This document shows positions 46,085-55,641 of a stretch of DNA of 64,000 nucleotides, piece by piece. This stretch comes from Pedobacter sp. PACM 27299 (lineage in GTDB: Bacteria; Bacteroidota; Bacteroidia; Sphingobacteriales; Sphingobacteriaceae). The notes below the pieces were generated by a model. That model saw nothing but the letters and a program-made list of their open reading frames with translations. It ran no database searches and had not been told where the DNA came from. The stretch lies in assembly GCF_001412655.1 (NCBI RefSeq), contig NZ_CP012996.1, positions 3,472,001-3,536,000 on the forward strand, read 5' to 3'. The position numbers and the translations under genes were made by a program. Position 1 is the first letter of the stretch. Every line of letters starts with the position of its first letter.

Positions 46085-47019
46085 CCTTTAAATATCTTTT
46101 CTAATGTATACGCTGCAGCTTCCTGATCATTCAGCTGCTTAGACCAACTCACTCTTTTAACAACAGAACTTCCAACTCCTTTATTCTTGTATTCTGCATA
46201 AAAAGCCGTTTCCTCATTACTTGTTTTACCCCAATTGTTCCAGCCCTCTGCTTTAATCATTTCACCTAGGTCACAATTTAAAAAAACAGCCTTAGCATAC
46301 GGACGCCATGGCCTGCCTAAATAAACAGATTGCGCGGCTGCTGTTCCAGTCAGCTTACAGTTCAAAAACACGTAACCATGTTTTACAGAATCAGGTGCGG
46401 AAGAAGCGGTAATAAATCCGGGCGACTTACAAAAAAGTTCACAATCTTCGAATACCGCAGTGGCTGATCCAAAGATAAAATCTACAGTTCCACTGATAAA
46501 GCAGCGGTAAAAGTATTGCTTACTTCCTGGCCCATAGGTGTACAAAGTATCCTGAAAACCCAGCATTCTACAGTTCAAGAAGCTGGCTTTATCACCGGCA
46601 ACCCATAAAGCTACTGCCTGGCCAATCGGCCCTGCTGTATTTTCAAAAGTGATGTTCTTTGCAGTAAAGTCATCTCCATAGATGTAAAATCCAGAAGATC
46701 CTGAAGTGCCCATTTCTTCGCCAAAGCGGTTTTTCTTTTGCGCGTAATCGTCGTAAGTCAGTATAGTTCTCTCTACATCCTCACCAATCAAAGTCACCAT
46801 CTTCTTAGAAGCCGAAAGATTCAGCTTCTCTTTGTATTTTCCATTCTTTATAAAAATGATAGTAGTCACCTTTCTAAAATCTGGAACGGCATTGATTGCT
46901 TCCTGAACCGTTTTAAAATCACCGCTGCCATCCTGGGCAACCACAAGTCGCTTATCTTCCGCTTTTAACTGTCCAAGGCTAAAAATACCAAAGACCATAA
47001 GCCATAATATCATCTTCAT
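46063..47019 (-). CDS. Pectin methylesterase, CE8 (copy 2)
   Basis: Second CE8 enzyme, 318 residues with signal peptide (about 1-20). It has GQAVALW, FQDTLYTYG, GTVDFIFG and YLGRPWRPYA in the same order as copy 1, and an added DDYAQKKNRFGEEMG loop near the substrate-binding side. A different methylation pattern or oligomer length preference is possible. Overlaps the CE12 gene upstream by 4 bp. Confidence 0.93.
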   Translation of the reverse strand: MKMILWLMVFGIFSLGQLKAEDKRLVVAQDGSGDFKTVQEAINAVPDFRKVTTIIFIKNGKYKEKLNLSASKKMVTLIGEDVERTILTYDDYAQKKNRFGEEMGTSGSSGFYIYGDDFTAKNITFENTAGPIGQAVALWVAGDKASFLNCRMLGFQDTLYTYGPGSKQYFYRCFISGTVDFIFGSATAVFEDCELFCKSPGFITASSAPDSVKHGYVFLNCKLTGTAAAQSVYLGRPWRPYAKAVFLNCDLGEMIKAEGWNNWGKTSNEETAFYAEYKNKGVGSSVVKRVSWSKQLNDQEAAAYTLEKIFKGWVPAKN

Positions 47020-47801
47020 TTCTTTGCTGGTTTAGGTTGTACGATGTAATTACAAAGCGCCAATTGTTGTTTTTTCATTTCCAAGAGCACAAGCTGAGCT
47101 ATTTTCCTGGCGCCAAACTCATTAAAATGAGTATTGTCCTTTTTCCCTTCCGGATAATTCGGATGAACACCTGATTCAAGCTGCATAAACAACTTCTTAG
47201 TGGCCTCTGGACCCATTTTTTGGTATAGCATCCTACTTTCCCTGTCCAAATCAATTAACGGTACACCATACATTTTTGCAACTTCATATGCCGCAGCGGT
47301 GTATTCCGCATGTGTTTCTTTTGCTTGCCCATTTTTATCAAAGCTCATCCTGGATACTGGTGTAATGAGCACAGGAATCGCATTTTTCGCTCTGCTTTCT
47401 TTAATAAATCGACCAAGGTTTACTTTATAATCGGCCACAGGTGTATACCGGTCTTTATACTTTTCTTCTTTAGCCTCATCATTATGACCAAACTGAATCA
47501 GTACATAATCCCCTTTACTTAAACTGTCCGCCACATTTTCCCATCTTTTTTCAGAAAGGAAGGTCCTGGTGCTTCGGCCACCTTTCGCGCGATTATTAAA
47601 CTGTACCTCCGCATTAAAGAAGCCGGCAAAAGGCATCCCCCAACCCGTTAATGGTGCTCTGGAGCTTTCGTAGCTACACATGGTCGAATCCCCAATCATC
47701 CAAACAGTAATCGGTTTCCGGGCAGAAATAAATGCACTGCATACACACAAAATGCCAACTGCAGCTATTTTAAACTTTCTAAATCGTGAGATTTGAATCA
47801 T
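47016..47801 (-). CDS. Rhamnogalacturonan acetylesterase, CE12 (copy 1)
   Basis: SGNH esterase removing acetyl groups from rhamnogalacturonan. 261 residues, with an N-terminal hydrophobic export signal (about 9-26). Blocks: GDSTMC (nucleophile Ser), KGGRSTRTF (Gly), IQFGHND (Asn) and DNTHFNEFGA (catalytic Asp and His). Overlaps the CE8 gene downstream by 4 bp; 108 bp separate it from its CE12 paralog. Confidence 0.92.
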   Translation of the reverse strand: MIQISRFRKFKIAAVGILCVCSAFISARKPITVWMIGDSTMCSYESSRAPLTGWGMPFAGFFNAEVQFNNRAKGGRSTRTFLSEKRWENVADSLSKGDYVLIQFGHNDEAKEEKYKDRYTPVADYKVNLGRFIKESRAKNAIPVLITPVSRMSFDKNGQAKETHAEYTAAAYEVAKMYGVPLIDLDRESRMLYQKMGPEATKKLFMQLESGVHPNYPEGKKDNTHFNEFGARKIAQLVLLEMKKQQLALCNYIVQPKPAKK

Positions 47802-47909
47802 TTCTTCCTTTATTTTTCATTTCGCCAAACCCCATCTCCCTACAAACCAACCCTACAATTCAGCTTATTTAATTATCTTTTAACTAAGTATAGCAAAATC
47901 TCCTTTTGC

Positions 47910-48665
47910 TCATTTAACCAGATACGATAATACCGGTAAATTCAATGCCCTCATTTCCTTTAAAACCAGTTGAGCCATTTCTCTAGCACCAAGTTCATTA
48001 AAATGGGTATCGTCTTTTTTTCCATCCGGATAATTCGGATGTTCTCCCGGTTCCAAATGATTGAAAAGCAATTTACTCTGATCAGCTCCATACTGCTGTA
48101 ACAAAGCCTGACTCTTCAAATCGAGGTCAATCAGCGGAACTGCTGCTGATTTTGCCAATTCTCTAACCAGATCAGCATACACCTGATGCGTTTCTTTAAC
48201 TTTTCCATCCGTATCAAAACTTCTTCTGGCTACAGGTGTGATTAATACTGGTATAGCGCCTTTCGCCCGACTCTCCTGAACAAACTTCGATAGGTTCTTT
48301 ACAAAATCTATTTCTGATGTATAGCTGGCCTTAGTTTTCACTTCATCATTATGTCCGAACTGAATCAACACATAATCACCTTTTTGGAGTTCCGAAACCA
48401 CCGGTGCCCATAAATTTTCTGAAATAAAGGTTTTGGTACTTCTGCCATTCTTCGCCCGATTATCAACCAGAACTTTTTTGCTAAAGAAATTAGCAAAAGG
48501 CATCCCCCAGCCTGTTTCAGGGAAGGCGCTTGCTGATTTAACAGCAAGCGTGGAATCCCCAATCAGGTATATGGTCAGTTTTTTCGAAGCCGGAATAAAG
48601 GATACCATTCCTAAAGCCAAACAAATAAAAGCAGCCTGCCATTTATATTTTTTCATCATCATCAA
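47910..48665 (-). CDS. Rhamnogalacturonan acetylesterase, CE12 (copy 2)
   Basis: 251-residue paralog of the next gene, with the same blocks (GDSTLA, NGRSTKTF, IQFGHND, DDTHFNELGA) and a signal peptide (about 1-25). Immediately adjoins the DUF4957-type gene upstream (stop and start abut). AGCAAAA (47892-47898) and TTTTGCT (47904-47910) form a small hairpin right after its stop and could alter the level of the downstream genes. Confidence 0.92.
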   Translation of the reverse strand: MMMMKKYKWQAAFICLALGMVSFIPASKKLTIYLIGDSTLAVKSASAFPETGWGMPFANFFSKKVLVDNRAKNGRSTKTFISENLWAPVVSELQKGDYVLIQFGHNDEVKTKASYTSEIDFVKNLSKFVQESRAKGAIPVLITPVARRSFDTDGKVKETHQVYADLVRELAKSAAVPLIDLDLKSQALLQQYGADQSKLLFNHLEPGEHPNYPDGKKDDTHFNELGAREMAQLVLKEMRALNLPVLSYLVK

Positions 48666-50273
48666 TTAAAACGTCCATCTTGGATCACCCAATGGCCCTC
48701 CACTTGTACTGCTCGTCCATAATAATGATCCTGCAGGTAAACTAAATTTAACCGTTGCTGCAGACCATCCCGGATCAACCGTTTGTCCCTGCGTAGATGC
48801 ACCCGGCAAAGGCAATGCGGTTCCACCTATCGCTGTTTTCAGGTTAAAGGTATTGTTATTGGTAAAGGATATAGAGGAAGATCCCGCAGTACTATTGATC
48901 ACTCCTAATACTACACCTGAGCGCGGTCCGTTGGCAAGAATCGAATTCCTGAAAGTAAAGTTTACTGGATTTGCTGCTGCATTGATCAATAGATAATTGC
49001 TGTTAAAGCCAATGTTATTGATGGTACAGCTGCGAATAGTAATCTCAGCAGGTGTACCAGGCATCACGGTTCTACAACTCACCACACCTGGCGAACTGTT
49101 GAAGATGGTACTATTGGCTATCGTTAGTGACTTATACGCTAACTTATCCATATGGAAAAGGTAGTAGTTTGCACCAGAAATGTCATAGATCAGACAATTA
49201 TTAAAGGCAAGATCTTCCATTGTAAACAGACTGTCTCGATCACACCTTACAATTCCGGTACTGATGCCATGAATCCAGCTATTCGTTGCCCTTACAGTTT
49301 TGAAGGCTGCAGCGGCAGCATTTGAACTCGCACTGGTCAGATCGCAGAAATAAGTCGCGGTATAAGCCGTTCCATCAAAGTTAATCCCAGTAACTGCTAA
49401 GCCTGCTCCAGTACCAAATAATGCAAATCCTTTAAAGTTTACTTTTACCAATTCCGGATTGTCATTTACTGATCTCAAATTAATCATTTTACCGCTAAGC
49501 GTGATGACTGCCGGTAATTCGTAAGTTCCATTTTCCAGACCGATCACAGCATTATCTCCCGCATTGGCAATAATGGAAGCCAGGTTGTCCCCAGGATTCA
49601 CTTTAACAGTGTATACAATTACCGCTGTAGTGCTGAATGTCGTATAGCCGTTGCTTTTTGTTCCGGAAAATAGTTCTGCTGTATATTTCGTGCTGTTGCT
49701 TAGTCCAGCAATAGTTACTTTTTTATTGGCAATATCTCCTGAGCTCAGGACAGTCGTAATTGCCGGTCCTGTTTCAGGGGTAATCACGATTTTTGAACCC
49801 TCAGGTACCGTCGAAAAATACAAGGTAACACTGCTTTCTCTGGCGACAGTCAGGTCATCACGAAACAGCTGTGTACCTACAATCTTAAATCCGCCATTGG
49901 TGACAATATATTTAGATTCCGGTTGTGATGCAGTCGCATTTGCCTTTACACGGGCAAAATACTTAAGCCTTAATTTAAGGTCTCCCTCCTTTACGGTATA
50001 ACCAGTAGTATCTGTTTTAGCACTAAAGTCAGTCGTAGAGAATAGCGAATCTGTGGAAAAGTCTACGGTATAATTATATTGATTACTACCTGTAAACAAA
50101 GGTGCAGCCCAGGTTAACTTCGCGGAGTTTTCTGATACTACGACTTTCACTGCGGAAACCTTGAAAATTCTTGCGGCTTCAGTGGTTTGTTCATCCTTTT
50201 TACAGGAAGAAATGCAGAAGAATAAACTTGCCATGATCAAGCAATGACAAGCGGTAATTATATTTCTTTTCAT
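48666..50273 (-). CDS. Surface lipoprotein of the DUF4957/DUF5123 type
   Basis: Exported lipoprotein (CISSCKK, C24), 535 residues. After the signal there is a fibronectin-type-III-like domain (about 35-125, with KLTWAAPL), a second beta-sandwich (about 130-220), and a C-terminal right-handed beta-helix-like region (about 230-480) full of short Asn/Gly turns, as in DUF4957/DUF5123 proteins. Position after susD makes a pectin-binding surface protein (SusE-like role) likely; catalysis by the beta-helix cannot be excluded. Confidence 0.8.
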   Translation of the reverse strand: MKRNIITACHCLIMASLFFCISSCKKDEQTTEAARIFKVSAVKVVVSENSAKLTWAAPLFTGSNQYNYTVDFSTDSLFSTTDFSAKTDTTGYTVKEGDLKLRLKYFARVKANATASQPESKYIVTNGGFKIVGTQLFRDDLTVARESSVTLYFSTVPEGSKIVITPETGPAITTVLSSGDIANKKVTIAGLSNSTKYTAELFSGTKSNGYTTFSTTAVIVYTVKVNPGDNLASIIANAGDNAVIGLENGTYELPAVITLSGKMINLRSVNDNPELVKVNFKGFALFGTGAGLAVTGINFDGTAYTATYFCDLTSASSNAAAAAFKTVRATNSWIHGISTGIVRCDRDSLFTMEDLAFNNCLIYDISGANYYLFHMDKLAYKSLTIANSTIFNSSPGVVSCRTVMPGTPAEITIRSCTINNIGFNSNYLLINAAANPVNFTFRNSILANGPRSGVVLGVINSTAGSSSISFTNNNTFNLKTAIGGTALPLPGASTQGQTVDPGWSAATVKFSLPAGSLLWTSSTSGGPLGDPRWTF

Positions 50274-50285
50274 GATTGTATAGAC

Positions 50286-52139
50286 TTAATAACCATTATT
50301 TTGAATCAGATTCGGAGTTTCGATCATTACCGTTCTAGGGTAAGGCAGCAACTCCCTTTCGTTTGCTTTAAAGTAGGTAACGAAACCATTTGCGGTACCC
50401 GAGATAGAGCCGGAAATAGGATCATCATTGACCGCAAAACGCCAAGCTTTAGTCACATAACCACCCGCTGGTGCTCCAGAGGTGCCCAATCCTTTGCTGT
50501 AAAAAACAGTATTTGGACTCCCCCCATAGAGATCAAGATTAGCGACTTCGGCTACGCTATTTGTTCTCAGGTAATCATTTTCTTTTACATAGATGTAAAG
50601 CGGCACGTTCTCATAAGGTCCCTGCCCCAGCATAAAAGCCCTTAATTTATTACGGGTTTCATTAAATTTGGTCTCCATCAGGTTCCATCGGATCAGGTCG
50701 TATTTACGGATTCCTTCTCCACCAAACTCCAGCAATCGTTCTTTTACAATCGCCTCAAAGAATCCTTGTTTATCCAGCGGAGTTGCTGGAATCAATGCCT
50801 CAAAGCCTTTATAGGCGCGTTTACGTACTCTTTCCAGAGCCATTTGTGCAGCCGCAGAGGGCGCTCCATTCACTTCATTATCTGCTTCTGCAAACATCAG
50901 CAGCACATCAGAAAAACGTAATATTGGCCAGTTTACTGCGAAATTTTGAGAGGTCGAAGAATTGTTAAATGCCGTCCATGCTTTTCTGAACTTTCCATCA
51001 GTCAGCGTATTCGCTGTATTTAGTGTTTTCTTAGAATTGTCATTGATCTCGAATACACCGATGGTTACATCCCTGCGGCAATCCATTGAAGGATCAAATT
51101 CATAAAAGTATGTAGCAATCGCATTCATCCCTCCTCCACCTTGTCCGAAAGAGGATTTTGCAGAATACCTTAAACCATTGTAATAACCTAATTTGCTATC
51201 TGTAGAAGCATTGGCCCCATAAGCAGCAACTTCCAGCATCAATTCATGGGCATCATCTAAGCGTTGGCCATGCAAAGTCTTAAACACATCTTCATAATTC
51301 GGATTTAAATTATGTACGCCCGCTGCTGCGATCACCTCTGCACACTCTGTAGCCGCAATTTTATAATAGGTTAAATAATCTGCTCTACGCTCCATTCTAC
51401 GGCTTTCCGTACGTAAGGAATATCCTCCTCTAGCCAATGCAATACGTGCTCTTAATCCTTTAACAGCACCTTTCGTAAAACGGAAACTGCCGTCATTGCT
51501 AGTTAAAGACCGCCATGGTACCAGCGTAGCAGCCAGTTCCAGGTCTTTTAAGAGCTGATCGTAAGTTTCGTCGCGGTTGCTATTGCTAAAGTTTAAAGTT
51601 GCTGCGTCAGAAGCCGGGACAAAAGTCCCCGGAACATCTCCCCAGTTGCGGATCAGTTCATGGTAAAACAAAGCCCTTAAAGCCAATGCTTCTCCATAAT
51701 ATCTGCCCATTTCTTCTTTCTGACTAGTGCTGCCATTTAGGTATATATTCGATAAGGGAATATATTTAATACAAATATTGGCACGCTCTACACCTGAATA
51801 CAATTGTGCAAAAGGGTTCGCAAGCTCTGTATTGTCTGGACTGGCGCCGTACATACTCACCCCTCTGCGATCAGAAGAGCTGTAACTGCCGGAGGTTTTA
51901 AAATCATCGGCACTCAGGTTTAAAATCGTTGCCAATCTATTGCCGTAGCCGTTATCTCCCACTAATCTGTTGTACACGCCAATCAGAGCATTATTCGTAT
52001 ATACCGTACTCTCAAAAACTGTTGTAGGCGAAGAAGTGGAAGGTGATTCAAATTCCAACGCTTTTTTACAGGAAGGAAGCACGCTTAAAGTGCCAATCGC
52101 AAAAGCAATCATGGCCGCTGATAATATTTTCGTTTTCAT
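50286..52139 (-). CDS. susD: SusD/RagB-family glycan-binding lipoprotein
   Basis: Outer-membrane lipoprotein lid of the SusC pore. I choose ATG 52139 (617 residues), giving a clean lipoprotein signal ending LPSCKK (C24), 19 bp after the susC stop; the earlier ATG at 52214 would lie inside susC. TPR-like helical SusD fold with the C-terminal RWNLMETKFNETR segment and typical LRFSDVLLMFAEADNEV. Presumed ligands are pectin oligomers. Confidence 0.93.
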   Translation of the reverse strand: MKTKILSAAMIAFAIGTLSVLPSCKKALEFESPSTSSPTTVFESTVYTNNALIGVYNRLVGDNGYGNRLATILNLSADDFKTSGSYSSSDRRGVSMYGASPDNTELANPFAQLYSGVERANICIKYIPLSNIYLNGSTSQKEEMGRYYGEALALRALFYHELIRNWGDVPGTFVPASDAATLNFSNSNRDETYDQLLKDLELAATLVPWRSLTSNDGSFRFTKGAVKGLRARIALARGGYSLRTESRRMERRADYLTYYKIAATECAEVIAAAGVHNLNPNYEDVFKTLHGQRLDDAHELMLEVAAYGANASTDSKLGYYNGLRYSAKSSFGQGGGGMNAIATYFYEFDPSMDCRRDVTIGVFEINDNSKKTLNTANTLTDGKFRKAWTAFNNSSTSQNFAVNWPILRFSDVLLMFAEADNEVNGAPSAAAQMALERVRKRAYKGFEALIPATPLDKQGFFEAIVKERLLEFGGEGIRKYDLIRWNLMETKFNETRNKLRAFMLGQGPYENVPLYIYVKENDYLRTNSVAEVANLDLYGGSPNTVFYSKGLGTSGAPAGGYVTKAWRFAVNDDPISGSISGTANGFVTYFKANERELLPYPRTVMIETPNLIQNNGY

Positions 52140-52158
52140 TTCTTTAATTCTGAGTAGA

Positions 52159-55100
52159 TTAAAAAACAAGGTTAAGTCCGGCAAGAATGTATCTGCTGCG
52201 TGGATAAGCCGCATAATCGATTCCTGGTGTCAATGGGTTGTTTCGGCGGGTATTTGCTTCTGGATCATATCCTGAATAACCCGTGATCGTCAATAGATTA
52301 TTCACAGTACCATATACACGAAGTTTAGAAATAAATCCTGTGCGTTTCAATAGACTTTGAGGCAGTGTATAACCCAGCGTTACATTGGTAATACGCAGGA
52401 AAGAACCATCTTCTACCGCAAATGAAGTTAAAGCATAGTTTCCTGGAGTTGGTGTCCAGTAAGTTGTATTCTCGTTCATTGCAGTAAGCATCGCAGGATC
52501 TGTTACTTTAATCCCATTAGCATCAAAGTTCTGCCAGCGATCAGTCATGATATTCAACAGATTGTTGTCTTTCACATTAAACTGAGAAGTAAACTCTAAA
52601 GTATTCGCATTGTATACCTTGTTTCCAACGGAAAAATTAAGGAATACTGACATGTCGAAATTCTTATAGGTAAACTGATTGTTGAAGCCACCAATAAACT
52701 TTGGCTGTGCATTCCCCAATACCGTACGGTCCTCTTCAGTAATCACCATACTCTCCGAAGAAGAGAGTTTTCTTACTTTCATGTCTCCTGGCTGCGGCTC
52801 TCTGTTTCCAATTAATGACCTGCTGTTAGGTACATCAGATTTCAATGTATAGGTATAGGCTCCGGTATTGGTATTCTGCACATAGTTGAAGTCATTTACA
52901 GTATATCTGCCATCAGAAATGTAGCCATAGAACTGCCCAACTGGCTTACCTACTTCTACTTTCACATCGGCAAGGCTATTTACCCATCCAGACTGGGTCA
53001 GGTAAGAATTCACACCATTTTGCAATTCAAGGATTTTATTTTGATTGAAGGAAATATTGAAACTGGTATTATACGTAAAATTCCTGCTTTTCACAGCTAA
53101 CAATCCCAATTGCAGTTCCAGCCCTCTATTTTGAGTTTTACCCACATTTTGTTGTTGTGTAGGATATCCGGAAATGGTGGAAATATTCGCATCTAGCAAT
53201 AAGTTTTTCGTTCTGTTTTGATATAGATCTAAGGTCGCTGTTAAACGGCTGTCGAAAAACTCCATGTCCATACCGAAATTGGCAGACATATTGGTTTCCC
53301 ATTTAATTTTTGGGTTAGCCAATTTGTTCGAAATTAATCCTGTACTTACGGAAGCATCATTTACAGCATAGCCTCCTGCTGTAGAACTTGCCAGGAATAC
53401 TGTTCTGAATAAATCCTGTCCAATCCTGCTATTTCCTGCGGCTCCGTAACTCATTCGAAGTTTTAAACTGTTAAACCATTTTATATTGGCTTGCTTAAAA
53501 AACTCTTCTTCGGAAGTACGCCAGGCAATTTGTGCGGAAGGAAAATTACCATAACGGTTTTCTGGTGCAAATACGGAAATACCATCTCTTCTAAAATTGA
53601 AGGTGGCCAGGTATTTTCCTTTATAAGCATAAGATGCACGAGCAAAAATAGAAAGATTTCTCGTCCCAGCTACAGCAGAAGTCGGTTTATCCTGAACCGC
53701 ACCATTTGGCAAGTCTGTTTTTTGAATGTTCGCAAAAGCTTCATCCGGGGTAATATTTGCCGGGAACCATTTTATCGTCATGCTATTGGAATTGACATCA
53801 TCTCTTCGCAGCTCCTGTCCGGCTAGCAGCTCGAGACTATGATCTTTCCCTAAATCCGGTCTGTAAGTTAAAGTATTGGTATTGATAAAGGACGTAGTAC
53901 TGGAATTGTCCAGCTGAATGGCCGGCATATTCGCATTGTTTCTGGCAACACCAGTCAGCAGACCATTAAATACATCTACATTACGGTCGTTAAAGTTCAT
54001 CCCCAGCGTACTTTTTAAACTTAGATTCTTTAAAATCTGAAAGCTCACATACGCACTGCTGATTAAATCATTACGGTAATCAGCTTTTAATTCATTGTGT
54101 GCTAAACTGATGGGATTGGTTAGCTGTGTAGCCAGAAAATCTGCATCAAATAAATCACCTGAATCACCACCACCCAGATAAGGTAGGTAACGCACCGCAT
54201 TTCTTAAACGGTTCGCACTTTGCGATTGCGTACTGCTGGTACCAATCCCATCTACACGCTGGCGACTATATCTTGCATTCAAGCCAAAACGTAATTTATC
54301 GGAAATCTTATGGTCAAAACGAAAAGAGGCAAATGTTCTTCTATAACCAGACTCCAGCATGATCCCTTCTTCTTTGGTATTATTTAGTGAAAAGTTAAAG
54401 GTGGTTTTATCCGTTCCTCCAGAGATATTTAGTACCTGAGTACTTGACCATGCCTGGCGGCCAAAAACCTTATCCTGCCAATCTACTTTCTCAATATTCT
54501 TATAAATATCCAAATCTTCATAAGTTCCGTAAGCTTTTGTAAAATCATCTTTTACCTGCTGAGAAGTATTGTTATTATACAATTCATACTGATACTTTAC
54601 AAAATTGTATGGATCCATCACATCCAGTTTATTGACAATCTGACGGGCACCACCAAATACATCAAAAGAAACCATGGTTTTTCCAGGTTTTCCAATTTTT
54701 GTGGTAATGATCATTACCCCATTCGACCCTCTGGAACCATAAATTGCGGTTGAAGCGACATCTTTCAATAAATTAATCGACTCAATCTCCCCAGGAGATA
54801 AAATAGAAAGTGCATTCTCTACAGGAATTCCATCTACAATATATAAAGGTGCATTATCGCCAGTTAATGAACTTCCACCACGCACTTTTACTTGAATATC
54901 GGCACCCGGATTACCTTCCGGGGTGGTTACCGATAAGCCAGCCATTTTACCTGCCAATGCCTGTGCTAAAGTCCCCACTGGAAAATCGGCCACATCTTTA
55001 CCAGATAATACCGATACTGAACCGGTCAGCATTTCTTTCTTTACCGTACCATATCCAATATTGATCATCACCTCATTCAGCTGCGATACATCTTCCTGTA

Positions 55101-55389
55101 AAATAAAATTGACCTTTGATTGATTGCCTACAGCTATTTCCTGTGGAACATAACCAATATATCTGGCTATTAATATCGTCTCCCCCTGGTCAGGAACAGA
55201 AATCTTGAACTGGCCTTTATCATCCGTACTCACCACAATGGCAGTACCTTTGATCGAAATGCTCACTCCAGGAATAGATTCCTTGTTTGATTTATCAGTG
55301 ACCTTTCCAGTTACCTGGCGAATTTTCTGGGCATCCGCCTCGAAAATTACGATAGCCAACAATACAAACAGTAGTAAAAATTTTTTCAT
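52159..55389 (-). CDS. susC: SusC/RagA-family TonB-dependent oligosaccharide transporter
   Basis: Outer-membrane importer, 1076 residues. Signal peptide (about 1-20), carboxypeptidase-regulatory-like domain (about 25-105), plug domain starting near 110 (NIGYGTVKKEMLTGSVSVL) with the SusC signature YGSRGSNGVMIITTK (about 215), then a beta-barrel to the C-terminal aromatic Phe. There is no N-terminal STN domain, so no anti-sigma signalling is expected, in keeping with LacI control. First gene of the pectin binding and esterase operon. Confidence 0.95.
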   Translation of the reverse strand: MKKFLLLFVLLAIVIFEADAQKIRQVTGKVTDKSNKESIPGVSISIKGTAIVVSTDDKGQFKISVPDQGETILIARYIGYVPQEIAVGNQSKVNFILQEDVSQLNEVMINIGYGTVKKEMLTGSVSVLSGKDVADFPVGTLAQALAGKMAGLSVTTPEGNPGADIQVKVRGGSSLTGDNAPLYIVDGIPVENALSILSPGEIESINLLKDVASTAIYGSRGSNGVMIITTKIGKPGKTMVSFDVFGGARQIVNKLDVMDPYNFVKYQYELYNNNTSQQVKDDFTKAYGTYEDLDIYKNIEKVDWQDKVFGRQAWSSTQVLNISGGTDKTTFNFSLNNTKEEGIMLESGYRRTFASFRFDHKISDKLRFGLNARYSRQRVDGIGTSSTQSQSANRLRNAVRYLPYLGGGDSGDLFDADFLATQLTNPISLAHNELKADYRNDLISSAYVSFQILKNLSLKSTLGMNFNDRNVDVFNGLLTGVARNNANMPAIQLDNSSTTSFINTNTLTYRPDLGKDHSLELLAGQELRRDDVNSNSMTIKWFPANITPDEAFANIQKTDLPNGAVQDKPTSAVAGTRNLSIFARASYAYKGKYLATFNFRRDGISVFAPENRYGNFPSAQIAWRTSEEEFFKQANIKWFNSLKLRMSYGAAGNSRIGQDLFRTVFLASSTAGGYAVNDASVSTGLISNKLANPKIKWETNMSANFGMDMEFFDSRLTATLDLYQNRTKNLLLDANISTISGYPTQQQNVGKTQNRGLELQLGLLAVKSRNFTYNTSFNISFNQNKILELQNGVNSYLTQSGWVNSLADVKVEVGKPVGQFYGYISDGRYTVNDFNYVQNTNTGAYTYTLKSDVPNSRSLIGNREPQPGDMKVRKLSSSESMVITEEDRTVLGNAQPKFIGGFNNQFTYKNFDMSVFLNFSVGNKVYNANTLEFTSQFNVKDNNLLNIMTDRWQNFDANGIKVTDPAMLTAMNENTTYWTPTPGNYALTSFAVEDGSFLRITNVTLGYTLPQSLLKRTGFISKLRVYGTVNNLLTITGYSGYDPEANTRRNNPLTPGIDYAAYPRSRYILAGLNLVF

Positions 55390-55454
55390 ACTCGTTCGGT
55401 TAAGAATCCCCAGATTTAGGATATGGGGTGGTTTAGTTTATTTTGGTTAGTAGA

Positions 55455-55470
55455 AAGGTTGCTCAACCTT
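55455..55470. repeat. Hairpin in the susC 5' leader
   Basis: AAGGTT (55455-55460) and AACCTT (55465-55470) form a 6-bp stem with a GCTC loop, just downstream of the susC -7 box on the minus strand. It would lie at the 5' end of the susC message and could stabilise it. Confidence 0.5.
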
Positions 55471-55476
55471 CCATTA

Positions 55477-55543
55477 ACAATTCTACATTGTTTTTATTAA
55501 TAAAGTAATGGTAGAGCCAGATAAATTTGCGCAATCGTTCCCG
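55477..55543 (-). promoter_or_regulatory. Promoter module of the susC operon
   Basis: Minus strand: CGGGAACGATTGCG (55543-55530), 41 bp, ATGTAGAATTGT (55488-55477). On the other strand TAAATTTG (55522-55529) abuts the operator and could serve the divergent LacI gene, giving autoregulation from the same site. A further AACGTT half-site lies at 55546-55551. The remainder of the 252-bp gap shows nothing else. Confidence 0.85.
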
Positions 55544-55641
55544 ACAACGTTGCCGACCTGAAAATCGGATGCTTTTAATTAGGAAGATAATTCTTATATT
55601 GCCCTGTATAGACCAAATTTTAACTTCTTCCCCCTTTTTTC

